Positions 1 to 8,187 are shown, counted from the stretch's first letter. The stretch: DNA of 64,000 nt from Porticoccus litoralis (GCF_030676955.1 NZ_JAUUUU010000001.1:1-64000); one strand, 5' to 3'. The notes: generated from the sequence alone by a model not told the origin. Made by a program: numbers and translations.

Positions 1-16
1 GGGTTCTACCCCGTTT

Positions 17-826
17 TTACGGACGGTTTAATAAAGATTGAATCCTTAAATCTTGCTTAGCCACTCGGCGTCGCATCCTCGGATTATGAAACAATTCTAT
101 GTAATTAAAAACATCTGCCTTAGCAGCATCTCGAGTTGGATAACGTGTATGATTTAATCGTTCACGTTTGATCATTCCAAAAAAGCCCTCACAAGCCGCA
201 TTATCACCACAATGTCCAACTGCGCTCATTGAACTGACTATATTCTTCTCCTTCAAGAATCGTTGATAGACGTAGCTTCTAAACTGACTTCCACGATCTG
301 AATGCAATATGACTTTATCGCTGGACTGTCTCTGCCAATGCGCCATCTCAACAGCCTTGAGTACCATGTGACGGTCCTGCCTATGGTGCATAGACCAACC
401 AACAATTATCTTGTGATATAAATCCATGACGACACATAAGTACAATTTGCCCTCATCCGTTTTCATCTCAGTAATGTCAGTGACCCATTTGGTCTCTGGT
501 TCTAGTGCTGAAAAATCACGGTTAAGATGATTTGCAACTGCAGGGGAGTACATCTGCACCTTGCCACGCATGCTGCGCTTCTTTCTTCTAGGCCAGCCTT
601 GCAGTCCATTTGTGGCCATGATTCTAGCCACTCGATTTAAGCTAACAGACTCTCCATCATCCAATAAATCTTCATGCATTCTAGGCGCACCAATAATGCC
701 TCGACTATCTTCATGAATATCTTCGATCTTGCTTAGTAGGCGCTTATTTTCAAGCTTAGTCTTACACAAGGGTCTTTTAGACCAGTCGTAATATCCACTA
801 GGTGAAACACCTAAACAGCGGCACAT
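17..826 (-). CDS. IS3-family transposase OrfB (DDE integrase domain)
   Basis: 269 residues from the first ATG, with an HTH_21-like N-terminus followed by an rve-type integrase core. The DDE residues are visible in WVTDITEMKT, HSDRGSQF and in the CGDNAACEGFFGMIKRE segment. The frame is open without a stop from the slippery site at 913 down to 17, in the -1 frame relative to OrfA. The active transposase is therefore most likely an OrfAB fusion made by programmed frameshifting (family knowledge plus frame inspection). The gene looks intact and ends 16 bases before the left terminal repeat boundary. Confidence 0.93.
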   Translation of the reverse strand: MCRCLGVSPSGYYDWSKRPLCKTKLENKRLLSKIEDIHEDSRGIIGAPRMHEDLLDDGESVSLNRVARIMATNGLQGWPRRKKRSMRGKVQMYSPAVANHLNRDFSALEPETKWVTDITEMKTDEGKLYLCVVMDLYHKIIVGWSMHHRQDRHMVLKAVEMAHWQRQSSDKVILHSDRGSQFRSYVYQRFLKEKNIVSSMSAVGHCGDNAACEGFFGMIKRERLNHTRYPTRDAAKADVFNYIELFHNPRMRRRVAKQDLRIQSLLNRP

Positions 827-873
827 AAGCCTGACAGGATATTGTCCGCAGCAACGTCGAATCGCCTGATACT

Positions 874-1170
874 TCAGCTCGATTCCCTGGCAAAGTACGT
901 CGCCGCTTCGCGTAAAAAATCCCGCTCCTTTTTAACGCGAGATAGCTCTCTCTTGAGAGCTGCCATTTCTTGATCTCGAGGACTACCAGTTCCACTGAAA
1001 GCTTCTGAACCAGCTTCTTCTATCTGACTACGCCATCTAGAAAGCATGTTTTGGGCTATACCCAGTTCTCTAGCCACCTGAGCGCAAGTGACACCAGGTT
1101 GATTTAGCTGCTCGACTGCGCCCCGCTTAAACTCAGGGCTATATTTTCTACGTTTAGACATAACAAACAC
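874..1170 (-). CDS. IS3-family transposase OrfA
   Basis: 98 residues. The N-terminal half is the typical IS3 OrfA helix-turn-helix (YSPEFKRGAVEQL, then VTCAQVARELGIAQNMLSRW), which binds the terminal repeats. The C-terminal part is a charged helix (about residues 65-90) like the OrfA leucine-zipper region. Transcription runs leftward from the 1226 end. Near its 3' end the frame contains T TTT TTA at 919-913, a classical -1 slippery heptamer, after which ribosomes can continue in the OrfB frame. Unshifted translation stops at 874. Confidence 0.93.
   Translation of the reverse strand: MFVMSKRRKYSPEFKRGAVEQLNQPGVTCAQVARELGIAQNMLSRWRSQIEEAGSEAFSGTGSPRDQEMAALKRELSRVKKERDFLREAATYFARESS
913..919 (-). 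other. Programmed -1 frameshift site TTTTTTA
   Basis: On the minus strand OrfA reads GAT TTT TTA; with the preceding T this is the heptamer T TTT TTA. Slipping back one base puts the ribosome in the OrfB frame, which has no stop between 913 and the OrfB start at 826. IS3 elements usually use A AAA AAG, so this is the less common U-rich type. No downstream stimulatory hairpin was worked out. Confidence 0.7.
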
Positions 1171-1226
1171 TCCTTAGCCATGATTATGGCCTTCTTTAAA
1201 GTGTCCGTAAATTCGGGGTAGAACCC

Positions 1227-1329
1227 AACTGTATGAAAAAAGACTAAGGAAATCAAAGATTGATTTCTAACTGTGAAAGTAATGTGTAAGTCATTAATGC
1301 AATAGATTCAATGACTTACACTATAAAAA
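1227..1329. repeat. Left copy of the integrase-proximal island end
   Basis: This segment is an imperfect direct repeat of 12438-12541, the sequence between the island integrase promoter region and guaA. The first 64 bases are nearly identical (differences at two positions). The rest diverges in sequence but keeps the same layout: GTGTAAGT, a spacer, then ACTTACAC, followed immediately by the 13-bp att core. Its presence on the outer side of the left core indicates that another island of the same family ends here, with its integrase displaced beyond the IS element. Confidence 0.85.
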
Positions 1330-1421
1330 CTACTCCCACTCAGTAGCAACGTTGATAATTTCCTGTTTATTATCAATTATTTACTACCTCACAATAGTTA
1401 GTGTGTAAGTAATGTGTAACT
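1284..1421. repeat. Candidate integrase arm sites, left end
   Basis: The octamer GTGTAAGT, or its variant GTGTAACT, occurs at 1284-1291, inverted at 1314-1321, and directly at 1403-1410 and 1414-1421. The first pair forms a 12-bp perfect inverted repeat (1284-1295 with 1310-1321). The same octamers flank the right core. Short repeated motifs placed around an att core are typical arm-binding sites of tyrosine integrases; the assignment is inferred. A separate near-perfect inverted repeat, GTTGATAAT/ATTATCAAT, lies at about 1352-1378. Confidence 0.5.
1330..1342. repeat. Island attachment core, left (CTACTCCCACTCA)
   Basis: A 13-bp exact match to the 3' end of guaA at 12542-12554. It corresponds to the last codons and stop codon of guaA and marks the left border of the 11.2-kb island. 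In a single insertion the sequence left of this core would be native chromosome; here it is instead a second island end. Confidence 0.85.
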
Positions 1422-1551
1422 CCAACACTACTTTGCACGCTTTATTTACGCTTGTGCAACTATTGCAATTCAATAGTTTACGCAATCCCTTGTTGCACAT
1501 TGTAAGACGAAGAACGTGCTTTAACCAAACACGTTCTTCTGTTCGTTTTGT

Positions 1552-1983
1552 TCACTTGTTCTTTTGTGTCACTCGTCTGCCAAACTGCGCTTGCTTCTCT
1601 ATCAGCGCATCTAACTCACCATTCTCTGCAGCTTCACGCAGCTTAGCTAGCACATCAGCAACTTCTGCTTCAGTAGCTAGTTCGATAGCATTCTTGCCTT
1701 TAGCAAACTCTAAAGGCTTGCTTCCATAGCGCACTACAAGATTTATCTTTCCATCAACACTAGCAGTCCACCAACGCTTAACTCGCCTAGCAACTTCAAC
1801 TTTGCGTTGGTTACCATGTTCGTCAGTAACCCACTTGTGTTGCGTAGGTGTGTAGTCTTTATTTGCTGCAAGTTGGATTTGTTCATCTATCTTTGCAATC
1901 AGCTTGCGACGACGAACTGCGATAGGGTTGTTGTTTTGAAGTGGATTAAAAGCAACGAAATTCAGTGTATCAAGTACAGTCAT
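1552..1983 (-). CDS. DUF6641-like hypothetical protein
   Basis: 143 residues from the ATG at 1983, which has a strong AAGGAGG five bases upstream; an upstream in-frame ATG would lose that site. The protein has a conserved-looking N-terminus (TLNFVAFNPLQNNNPIAVRR) and a basic middle (RKVEVARRVKRWW), and ends in a helical Glu/Lys-rich tail. I associate it with the DUF6641 family found on mobile elements, from memory of the N-terminal pattern, so this is tentative. It is the last gene of the leftward hsd operon, 62 bases after the coiled-coil gene. Function unknown. Confidence 0.6.
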   Translation of the reverse strand: MTVLDTLNFVAFNPLQNNNPIAVRRRKLIAKIDEQIQLAANKDYTPTQHKWVTDEHGNQRKVEVARRVKRWWTASVDGKINLVVRYGSKPLEFAKGKNAIELATEAEVADVLAKLREAAENGELDALIEKQAQFGRRVTQKNK

Positions 1984-2045
1984 ATCAGCCTCCTTATTAG
2001 CTAAAAGCATTGTGCTTTCAGAGTTCGAAGGCTGTCATCCGAAGA

Positions 2046-2747
2046 TTAGTCGTCTGCGTTCAGAAACTTATCTAGCTTTGAAGCTGTTGGCTTAGATGCT
2101 GGCGCTGCGTCTCTACCAATGTTGTGCATTGCACGTTCAATCACAGCTAACTTAACACTCTGCTTGCTTGTAAGTCTGCTGTCATCACTCAGCTTTTCAT
2201 TGCTGCGCGAGGTAACCAAGCGTGGAAGGGATACAATATCTGCGCTCAAGTCACTACCCACTTCAAAGCTAATATCTCTATCAAACCAAACGCGAAGGCT
2301 ACTGTCATAGTGCAGAATTTCTTGCAGCATCGCTAACGCATCTTCACAAAGACTTTCACTCTTGTCGTAGAACTTCTTAGCAGTAGAGTGCTTACCTTTA
2401 CTGCTGTAGCCTTCTGCACGATTGTAGTAGAAGGTAGCTTGTTTCAGCTTCTCTTCGTATCGCTTTAAGTCACTTGGTTTGTCTTTAAGCTCGTTACGCA
2501 GTTCAAGCTGTTCTTTCCACTCACACTCTAGTTGTTCGTATTCTTCTTCGCGTAACCACGTTTGAAGCTGACGGTTTTGCACGTTTTCGCCACGTCTAAG
2601 TTTGTCAGCTATCCCTTCTAACTTGCTAAGGCGCTTAGTTTCTTCACTTGTAAGCTTACGACGTGGATTAGTTTTTTCAATTCTCTTTTGCAGCAGCTTA
2701 TGATGGTTACCATTTGGTTTCTTTTGATTGTCTAGCCACTCACTCAT
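2046..2747 (-). CDS. Hypothetical coiled-coil protein coupled to hsdR operon
   Basis: 233 residues starting at MSEWLDNQ; its ATG overlaps the end of the preceding 92-residue gene by 8 bases, which indicates translational coupling. An alternative start lies 9 bases upstream at 2756. The first 150 residues are highly charged and helical, with likely coiled coils (about residues 38-60 and 65-110). The middle contains a TPR-like stretch with FYYNRAEGYSSKGKHSTAKK, and the C-terminal third is Ser-rich. I do not recognise a family. Its place directly after hsdR suggests a restriction-associated or island maintenance role, but nothing in the sequence proves it. Confidence 0.7.
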   Translation of the reverse strand: MSEWLDNQKKPNGNHHKLLQKRIEKTNPRRKLTSEETKRLSKLEGIADKLRRGENVQNRQLQTWLREEEYEQLECEWKEQLELRNELKDKPSDLKRYEEKLKQATFYYNRAEGYSSKGKHSTAKKFYDKSESLCEDALAMLQEILHYDSSLRVWFDRDISFEVGSDLSADIVSLPRLVTSRSNEKLSDDSRLTSKQSVKLAVIERAMHNIGRDAAPASKPTASKLDKFLNADD

Positions 2748-3018
2748 CAGTATCAAACAGACTATCGAAATTCAATTTTCGTTCAGCAATGTGTATTTTA
2801 CCAATCGCCTTTTCCAATAACTCAATTTGCTTATTATTCAAAACAACAGATGAGTTACACTTTGTACATTTACCTCTGTATCTTACCTTTTCTTTTTCAA
2901 GGTGCTTGAGCTCAGCATCGAGCACTTCAAACTGTAGACATTCTCTGCAATCAACCAAATCGCAATTAAGTTTTTTCTTGATGGTTTCAAGTTTTTTGCT
3001 TTCAGATGCGTTCATCAA
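2740..3018 (-). CDS. Small zinc-ribbon-like protein coupled to hsdR
   Basis: 92 residues. The start codon overlaps the hsdR stop in an ATGA arrangement (3015-3018), so the gene is translationally coupled to hsdR. Two Cys pairs, CREC at about residues 24-27 and CTKC at about 51-54, are spaced like a four-cysteine zinc ribbon and separated by a charged helix. The C-terminal half is a Lys/Glu-rich helix. Type I systems do not normally include such a gene. Possible roles are nucleic-acid binding or protein interaction with the downstream coiled-coil protein; both are inferred. Confidence 0.7.
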   Translation of the reverse strand: MMNASESKKLETIKKKLNCDLVDCRECLQFEVLDAELKHLEKEKVRYRGKCTKCNSSVVLNNKQIELLEKAIGKIHIAERKLNFDSLFDTDE

Positions 3019-5339
3019 ACTGCTTCCTTGTATAACTCTCTTTGGAATTCCACAAAAGTGCGCTGAATATCTTGTACGCTTCCCAACTCTTGTTGTGCAG
3101 CATGTATGCTTCCGTATTTGGCTGTAAGCACCGTACTCAACTTCCCTACATCCAATTCGTCTACACCAATGTTTACGTAGTTTCGTAAGACGTACTCAAC
3201 GAACTCTCTTTGCTTCGAATTAAGCAAGTTATAGATATTGTCTTTGTTCGTTTCCACACGTGCTGCACGTGTTACTGGCGATTTTGCATATGCGATATAT
3301 TCAAGTACATCGAACAAGTCGCTGTCTTTAGCGTTAATTAATTCTTGCAGCTTTTCTAAGTCGTCTTTGTGACATCCAGCATTTTCGAGTTTCTTAAGCA
3401 ACTCCCTTCGCGTCATTGGATTTGCCCATAGACTGCGAAGCTTTTCTTCACTTCCTAACAGTTCTGGCAACTTAAGTGTATCGAATAGACGCTTAAGGAA
3501 TTCTTCTGCGCTGATAGGTTTGCCATCAACGTAGAAATACGTGCTACTCATACTTTGTAATTCACGCACTTTTCCGTCACTTAGCTTAATGCGTAGCTTT
3601 GGCTTAGAAGGTGTATCTTCGCCATCGTCGCCACCATTACCACCGCTATTCCCTTCTTCGCCTTTGCCACCTTTTGAGCCAGTATTACCGCCTTCTGGTT
3701 CTACTGGTTCACCGTCCCATTCAGCATCATTGAACAAGTGATATGCGTTGACAAAGTCTACGATAGTGAAGAAGTGCTTGCCTTCAAACAGACGTGTGCC
3801 TCTACCAATAATCTGCTTGAATTCAATCATGCTGTTTACTGGACGTAGCAGAACAATATTGCGTACGTTACGTGCGTCAACGCCAGTGGTTAGCTTTTGG
3901 CTTGTGGTAAGTATGGTGGGAATTGATTTATCGTTGTCTTGAAACTGCTTTAGATAGGTATCGCCTAGCGCACCATCATTTGCCGTAACACGTACACAGT
4001 AATCTACACTTTTACTGCTTGCTTCTTGATTTACTAAATCGCGTACAAGTCCAGCATGTGCTTGGTTAGCACAGAATACGATTGTTTTTTCAGTTTCATT
4101 GATGGCAGCAAGCATGTCTTGCACACGCTTTCTTTCACGTTGTTCAATGACAATACGTTTGTTGAAATCACTCTCTTTGTATACGTGTCCTTCGTCTACT
4201 TCACCTTCAATAACTTCATCATCAGATGTGTAAACGTACTCATCAATCGTTGTTTGTATACGCTTTACTTTGAAGGGGGTAAGGAAACCATCTTGTATGC
4301 CTTCTTTCAGACTATACGTAAACACTGGTTCACCGAAATAATCGTACGTGTCAGCGTTGTCTGTGCGCTTTGGCGTTGCTGTTAAGCCTAAGTGTACAGC
4401 ACTGTCGAAGTAATCAAGTATGCCTCGCCAACTACTTTCATCGTTAGCACCACCTCTATGACACTCGTCAATGATTACTAAATCGAAGAAATCTCTTTCG
4501 TAGTCGCCAAAGTAAGGCTTTCCTTCTTCGCCACTCATAAAGGTTTGGAAGATTGTAAAGAACACGCTTCCGTTCTTTGGTACTTCGCCGCGTTTAGCGA
4601 TGTCGTTTGGATTGATGCGAACAAGTGCTGCTGCGTCAAAAGCACCAAAGTCTAAGTATGCTTGATTAGCTAGTATGTTTCTGTCAGCAAGAAAAAGGAT
4701 ACGAGGTTGACGTTTAGCATCCTTCTGCTGTGTCCAACGACTTTTGAATAGCTTCCAAGCTATTTGAAACGCTATAAATGTTTTTCCAGTGCCAGTAGCA
4801 AGCGTTAGCAATACTCTCTGCTTATCTTTTGCTACAGCTTCAACAGCACGATTTACAGCTAGTTCTTGATAGTAACGTGCTTGTTTCATTCCGTTCATAT
4901 CTTCAAACGGAATAGCGTTAAAGCGTTCTAACCACTCATTGCTTTCACCGAAAGTACGTTCCCATAATTGCTGTGGTGTAGGAAACCTTTCAACTTTGCC
5001 TTCGGTACTGTCTTTGTGGTTAATCTCGTAGATTTCTTTGCCGTTAGTTGCAAAGCCAGTCTGTAAACGAAGTTTCTGTGCGTATAACTTAGCTTGTGCA
5101 ACACCTTCGCTTACATCTAGTTCGTTACTCTTAGCTTCTACAACAGCAAGTTTAATATTCTTGTACTCAAGCACGTAGTCAGCCTTCAGCTGTCCAGTAC
5201 GCATCCCACTGGCACGAATTTCGCCAGCGTTAATGTTGAACTCACGCCTTACACGTACGCCAGTGTCTAAACTAGTTTTCCAACCACTAGCCTCTAACTG
5301 CTTGTCGATTAACTCTGCTCGTGTATCAGCTTCGTTCAT
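3015..5339 (-). CDS. hsdR: Type I restriction enzyme R subunit
   Basis: 774 residues, the ATP-dependent translocase and nuclease subunit that cuts DNA lacking HsdM methylation. The N-terminal nuclease domain shows D54 and ExK (E68, K70 in VVEAK). The SF2 helicase motifs follow: Walker A ATGTGKT at 181-187, DECH at 291-294, LGLTATPKR at about 318-326 and QIIGRGTRL at about 510. A Gly/Asp-rich linker (about 545-580) precedes an EcoEI-type C-terminal domain that contacts the methylase. The length is typical of the EcoEI/type IB-like branch and no frame damage is seen. Its start overlaps the hsdS stop by 4 bases, and it is followed by a coupled zinc-ribbon gene. Confidence 0.95.
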   Translation of the reverse strand: MNEADTRAELIDKQLEASGWKTSLDTGVRVRREFNINAGEIRASGMRTGQLKADYVLEYKNIKLAVVEAKSNELDVSEGVAQAKLYAQKLRLQTGFATNGKEIYEINHKDSTEGKVERFPTPQQLWERTFGESNEWLERFNAIPFEDMNGMKQARYYQELAVNRAVEAVAKDKQRVLLTLATGTGKTFIAFQIAWKLFKSRWTQQKDAKRQPRILFLADRNILANQAYLDFGAFDAAALVRINPNDIAKRGEVPKNGSVFFTIFQTFMSGEEGKPYFGDYERDFFDLVIIDECHRGGANDESSWRGILDYFDSAVHLGLTATPKRTDNADTYDYFGEPVFTYSLKEGIQDGFLTPFKVKRIQTTIDEYVYTSDDEVIEGEVDEGHVYKESDFNKRIVIEQRERKRVQDMLAAINETEKTIVFCANQAHAGLVRDLVNQEASSKSVDYCVRVTANDGALGDTYLKQFQDNDKSIPTILTTSQKLTTGVDARNVRNIVLLRPVNSMIEFKQIIGRGTRLFEGKHFFTIVDFVNAYHLFNDAEWDGEPVEPEGGNTGSKGGKGEEGNSGGNGGDDGEDTPSKPKLRIKLSDGKVRELQSMSSTYFYVDGKPISAEEFLKRLFDTLKLPELLGSEEKLRSLWANPMTRRELLKKLENAGCHKDDLEKLQELINAKDSDLFDVLEYIAYAKSPVTRAARVETNKDNIYNLLNSKQREFVEYVLRNYVNIGVDELDVGKLSTVLTAKYGSIHAAQQELGSVQDIQRTFVEFQRELYKEAV

Positions 5340-6535
5340 GCTGCCTCACTTGAATTGAGTTCTTGTGCAAGTATTATTGATTTAAGTGCTATGTAGTTTT
5401 CTTTAGCTAAGGCGGTTGTTGCAAACACAGTATCTATTTCTGCAAATGCGTCATTTAACTTTGCGACAATGCATTGTTGTTCTGCGAGTGGAGGAAGCAG
5501 TAATTCAACGTTCGCCAGAGTTTTTCCAGATATTTCCTTAAATGTTGTTCCAGTTCCTAAGTCGTTTAATAGCTGTTTAGATGAAAACAGAAAGTAGTAC
5601 AGATACTCTGTAATTATTTCTGCAGTTGGAACTAACCCTTTGCAACCTTGGTTGAAAGACATATCGATAGTGTTTATGAACACATGTCCTATAGGCGCAC
5701 GACAAGAAAGAATAACTGAATTTTCTGGGACTAATTTAGCTGACGAATTATTTAATCCATCCTTTGTAATTTGACGTTCCGTTAAATCTACGTACTTGCC
5801 ATCTATCTTTCCCATATCCTTTGGCGTAAGCCATTGGATATCCCCTTCCCAGTACATTTTGACATTTGACTTGGGAGTGCCGCCATTCACAATCTTACAT
5901 ACATCACCAAGCTTTACTGTTTTGCACAAAGCATCATTGCTTGTAAGCGATGCGGCTAATAACGATGCTTTCAGTTTTTCAGCGTTAGCTTGCTTCGCTT
6001 CAACTAGCTTAATAGCACTATCAATCTTAGCAAACGCTGCATCAAGCTTAGCAACGATGCGTTGTTGTTTTGCGAGTGGGGGCAGTGTTACCAAAACCTC
6101 GCCAAGATTTTTTCGTGATATTCGCTGTCTAGTTGCCCCAGTAACCTTTTCTTGCACGGCAGAAAAGTATTGAGGGGACTGCATGTAGTAGTTGAGGTAA
6201 GTGGGTAAAACACTTTCTTTTGTTCGAATTACAGTACAGTCAACGGCTGTGATAGCTTTCTCTTTTAGCTTAGGTATTACGCACGCTCTGCCAACTGGTT
6301 CTGGCAAACGTGACACGAGGATGTCACCCTCTTTTACCTCCGTACAATTCAGTCGCATAAATGTTTTCTCTGAGATGTAACGAGCTTTGTCTTTTCTTTC
6401 TGCAAAAGCTCCAGTCTTCACGTTTCCAGTTTGAATTAGTCGTATGCCCTCACTAGATTGATCCTTTGTCTCAATCCAATCACCATCAGTGAACACACTG
6501 CAGACATCTCCAAGCTTCACTGTGTTCCACATCAC
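5336..6535 (-). CDS. hsdS: Type I restriction-modification specificity subunit
   Basis: 399 residues with the expected two half-sites. Target-recognition domain 1 covers about residues 1-155 and is followed by a conserved helix (PPLAKQQRIVAKLDAAFAKID). Domain 2 covers about 205-350 and is followed by a second matching helix (PPLAEQQCIVAKLNDAFAEID). Both halves begin with the same TVKLGDVC motif. Each domain reads half of a bipartite DNA target and the helices set the spacing. The target cannot be read from sequence alone. The gene overlaps hsdM and hsdR by 4 bases on either side; the start is ATGATG and either ATG may be used. Confidence 0.95.
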   Translation of the reverse strand: MMWNTVKLGDVCSVFTDGDWIETKDQSSEGIRLIQTGNVKTGAFAERKDKARYISEKTFMRLNCTEVKEGDILVSRLPEPVGRACVIPKLKEKAITAVDCTVIRTKESVLPTYLNYYMQSPQYFSAVQEKVTGATRQRISRKNLGEVLVTLPPLAKQQRIVAKLDAAFAKIDSAIKLVEAKQANAEKLKASLLAASLTSNDALCKTVKLGDVCKIVNGGTPKSNVKMYWEGDIQWLTPKDMGKIDGKYVDLTERQITKDGLNNSSAKLVPENSVILSCRAPIGHVFINTIDMSFNQGCKGLVPTAEIITEYLYYFLFSSKQLLNDLGTGTTFKEISGKTLANVELLLPPLAEQQCIVAKLNDAFAEIDTVFATTALAKENYIALKSIILAQELNSSEAA

Positions 6536-7986
6536 AACAACTCCTTTATTGCTTGCAGTGCGTCTGCAGCTTGTGCATCTAGCAGTTCAATCTCAGCAAT
6601 GATTTCTTGTGGAGTTCGGTTATCCACTTCTTCAACACGATTAGGATTGTTTACAGTCAAATCCCAAGTATCTTTATTGATGTCGTCTAAGCTTACTAGC
6701 CAACTGTTGTCACTTAGCTTTTGTGACTTCGCCATATCAACGAACTCAGCCAAGTCACGTTCGTTTAGTGGATTTGTTTTACCCATGTTTCTACCAACAT
6801 TCAGTTGGTAGTACCACACGTTTTCTGTTGGCTTACCTTTTTCAAAGAACAGTACAACTGTCTTTACGCCAGTGCCTAAGAACGCACCGCCAGGCAAATC
6901 AAGTACAGCAAACAAATTACATTCTTCAAGTAGTTGCTTTCTAAGTGCAACGCTTGCGTTGTCTGTGTTACTTAGAAATGTATTCTTAATGACTACGCCA
7001 CAACGTCCGCGTGTCTTAAGTATTTTGATAAAGTGCTGTAGGAATAGGTACGCTGTTTCGCTTGTTTTGATTGGAAAGTTTTGTTGTATCTCAGCACGTT
7101 CTTTGCCGCCAAAAGGTGGGTTAGCAAGTACTACATCAACCCTATCTTTCTGCTGTATGTCCGCAATGTTTTCAGCAAGCGTATTACTGTGGATGATGTT
7201 AGGCGCTTCAACACCATGCAGTATCATGTTCATAATACCGATGACGTAGGCTAGGCTTTTCTTCTCTTTTCCGAAGAACGTATTTGTTTGAAGTGTTTCA
7301 TATTCAGCAGCACTTAACTCTTTGCTGTTTCGCATCCAATCGTATGCTTCACACAAGAATCCAGCACTACCAACAGCACCATCGTAAACAGTTTCACCAA
7401 TTTGTGGATTTACTACTTTAACGATGCTTTTGATAAGAGGACGCGGAGTGTAGTACTCGCCTCCGTTACGTCCAGCGTTACCCATGTTCTTAATTTTATC
7501 TTCATACAAGCTGCTTAACTCGTGCTTGTCTGCGTTACTTAAGAACTTAAGTTCGTCTACTTTATTGATAACATCACGCAGTGCGTAACCACTTTGCAGC
7601 TTGTTACGTAACTCACTGAATATTTCACCAATCTTGTAGTTGATGCTGCGAGGGTTATCCGTAGTTTGTTTGAAGCTAGCAAGATAAGGAAACAGCTTAT
7701 GATTGACGAAATCGCGCAAGTCATCGCCAGTAAGTGCTGCGTTGTAATCTAGTGTTCCGTCAGAACGACGTGGTGCTGCCCATTCTTGCCAACGAAACTC
7801 GCCATCAATTATGCGTGTATATGCCTCGCCATTAAGAATAGCTGCTGTTTCTTTATCCGCTTCAAAGTCGTCTAAGTATTTAAGGAAAAGCACCCAACTT
7901 GTCTGTTCAATGTAGTCAAGTTCGCTGCTGCAACCAGCGTCTTTCCAAAGTGTATCGTCAATGTTTCTAAACGCTGCTTCGTACAT
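6532..7986 (-). CDS. hsdM: Type I restriction-modification methyltransferase subunit
   Basis: 484 residues. An HsdM N-terminal helical domain (about 1-130) precedes an N6-adenine methyltransferase domain. The SAM-binding motif I is YDGAVGSAGFL (about 201-211), a variant of the usual DPACGTGGFL, and the catalytic motif is NPPF (289-292). With HsdS it methylates the host's own target sites and with HsdR it forms the restriction complex. The ribosome site GAGGAT lies 9 bases before the ATG. It follows the H-NS-like gene by 21 bases and overlaps hsdS by 4 bases. It appears intact. Confidence 0.96.
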   Translation of the reverse strand: MYEAAFRNIDDTLWKDAGCSSELDYIEQTSWVLFLKYLDDFEADKETAAILNGEAYTRIIDGEFRWQEWAAPRRSDGTLDYNAALTGDDLRDFVNHKLFPYLASFKQTTDNPRSINYKIGEIFSELRNKLQSGYALRDVINKVDELKFLSNADKHELSSLYEDKIKNMGNAGRNGGEYYTPRPLIKSIVKVVNPQIGETVYDGAVGSAGFLCEAYDWMRNSKELSAAEYETLQTNTFFGKEKKSLAYVIGIMNMILHGVEAPNIIHSNTLAENIADIQQKDRVDVVLANPPFGGKERAEIQQNFPIKTSETAYLFLQHFIKILKTRGRCGVVIKNTFLSNTDNASVALRKQLLEECNLFAVLDLPGGAFLGTGVKTVVLFFEKGKPTENVWYYQLNVGRNMGKTNPLNERDLAEFVDMAKSQKLSDNSWLVSLDDINKDTWDLTVNNPNRVEEVDNRTPQEIIAEIELLDAQAADALQAIKELL

Positions 7987-8007
7987 AGGTGCTTATCCTC
8001 GTGCCTA

Positions 8008-8187
8008 TTAAGATTTGGGTTTTCTGCCTTCTGCAAGCGAGCCTTTCAGCATGCCAGCAGTAAAGCCAAACTCTTTGCAAAGACGCTTTACTTCCTTCAG
8101 TGCGTTAGCACGTTCGTTCTTCTTAGCTTCAACCATCTGCTGCTGAATTGTTTCCATTTCAGCTTTCAATTCGTCATAAGATTTCAT
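8008..8187 (-). CDS. Small H-NS-like nucleoid protein
   Basis: 59 residues (MKSYDELKAE ... AEGRKPKS), preceded by a strong GGAGGTG site 6 bases before the ATG. The N-terminal 30 residues form a charged helix. Residues 31-56 (KEVKRLCKEFGFTAGMLKG, then SLAEGRK) resemble the C-terminal DNA-binding part of the H-NS histone family, with the Gly-Phe-Thr-Ala pattern. It is shorter than H-NS (about 90-137 residues), so its oligomerisation region is reduced. It is the first gene of the hsdMSR operon, 21 bases before hsdM. A role in silencing the island or controlling restriction is inferred. Confidence 0.75.
   Translation of the reverse strand: MKSYDELKAEMETIQQQMVEAKKNERANALKEVKRLCKEFGFTAGMLKGSLAEGRKPKS

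Larger units (their letters stand above)
1..1226 (-). mobile_element. IS3-family insertion sequence
   Basis: The two ends form a 24-bp inverted repeat (1-24 and 1203-1226) with 22 matches; both start GGGTTCTACCCCG when read inward. Between them are an OrfA helix-turn-helix gene and a DDE OrfB gene, the standard IS3 arrangement. The base after the right end is A, so if the base before the window is T the element would have the usual TG...CA ends and would begin one base outside the window. The target duplication cannot be checked because the left flank is missing. The right flank AACTGTATG matches the sequence upstream of the island integrase (12438 onward), so the element has landed in a copy of that region. 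Confidence 0.93.
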
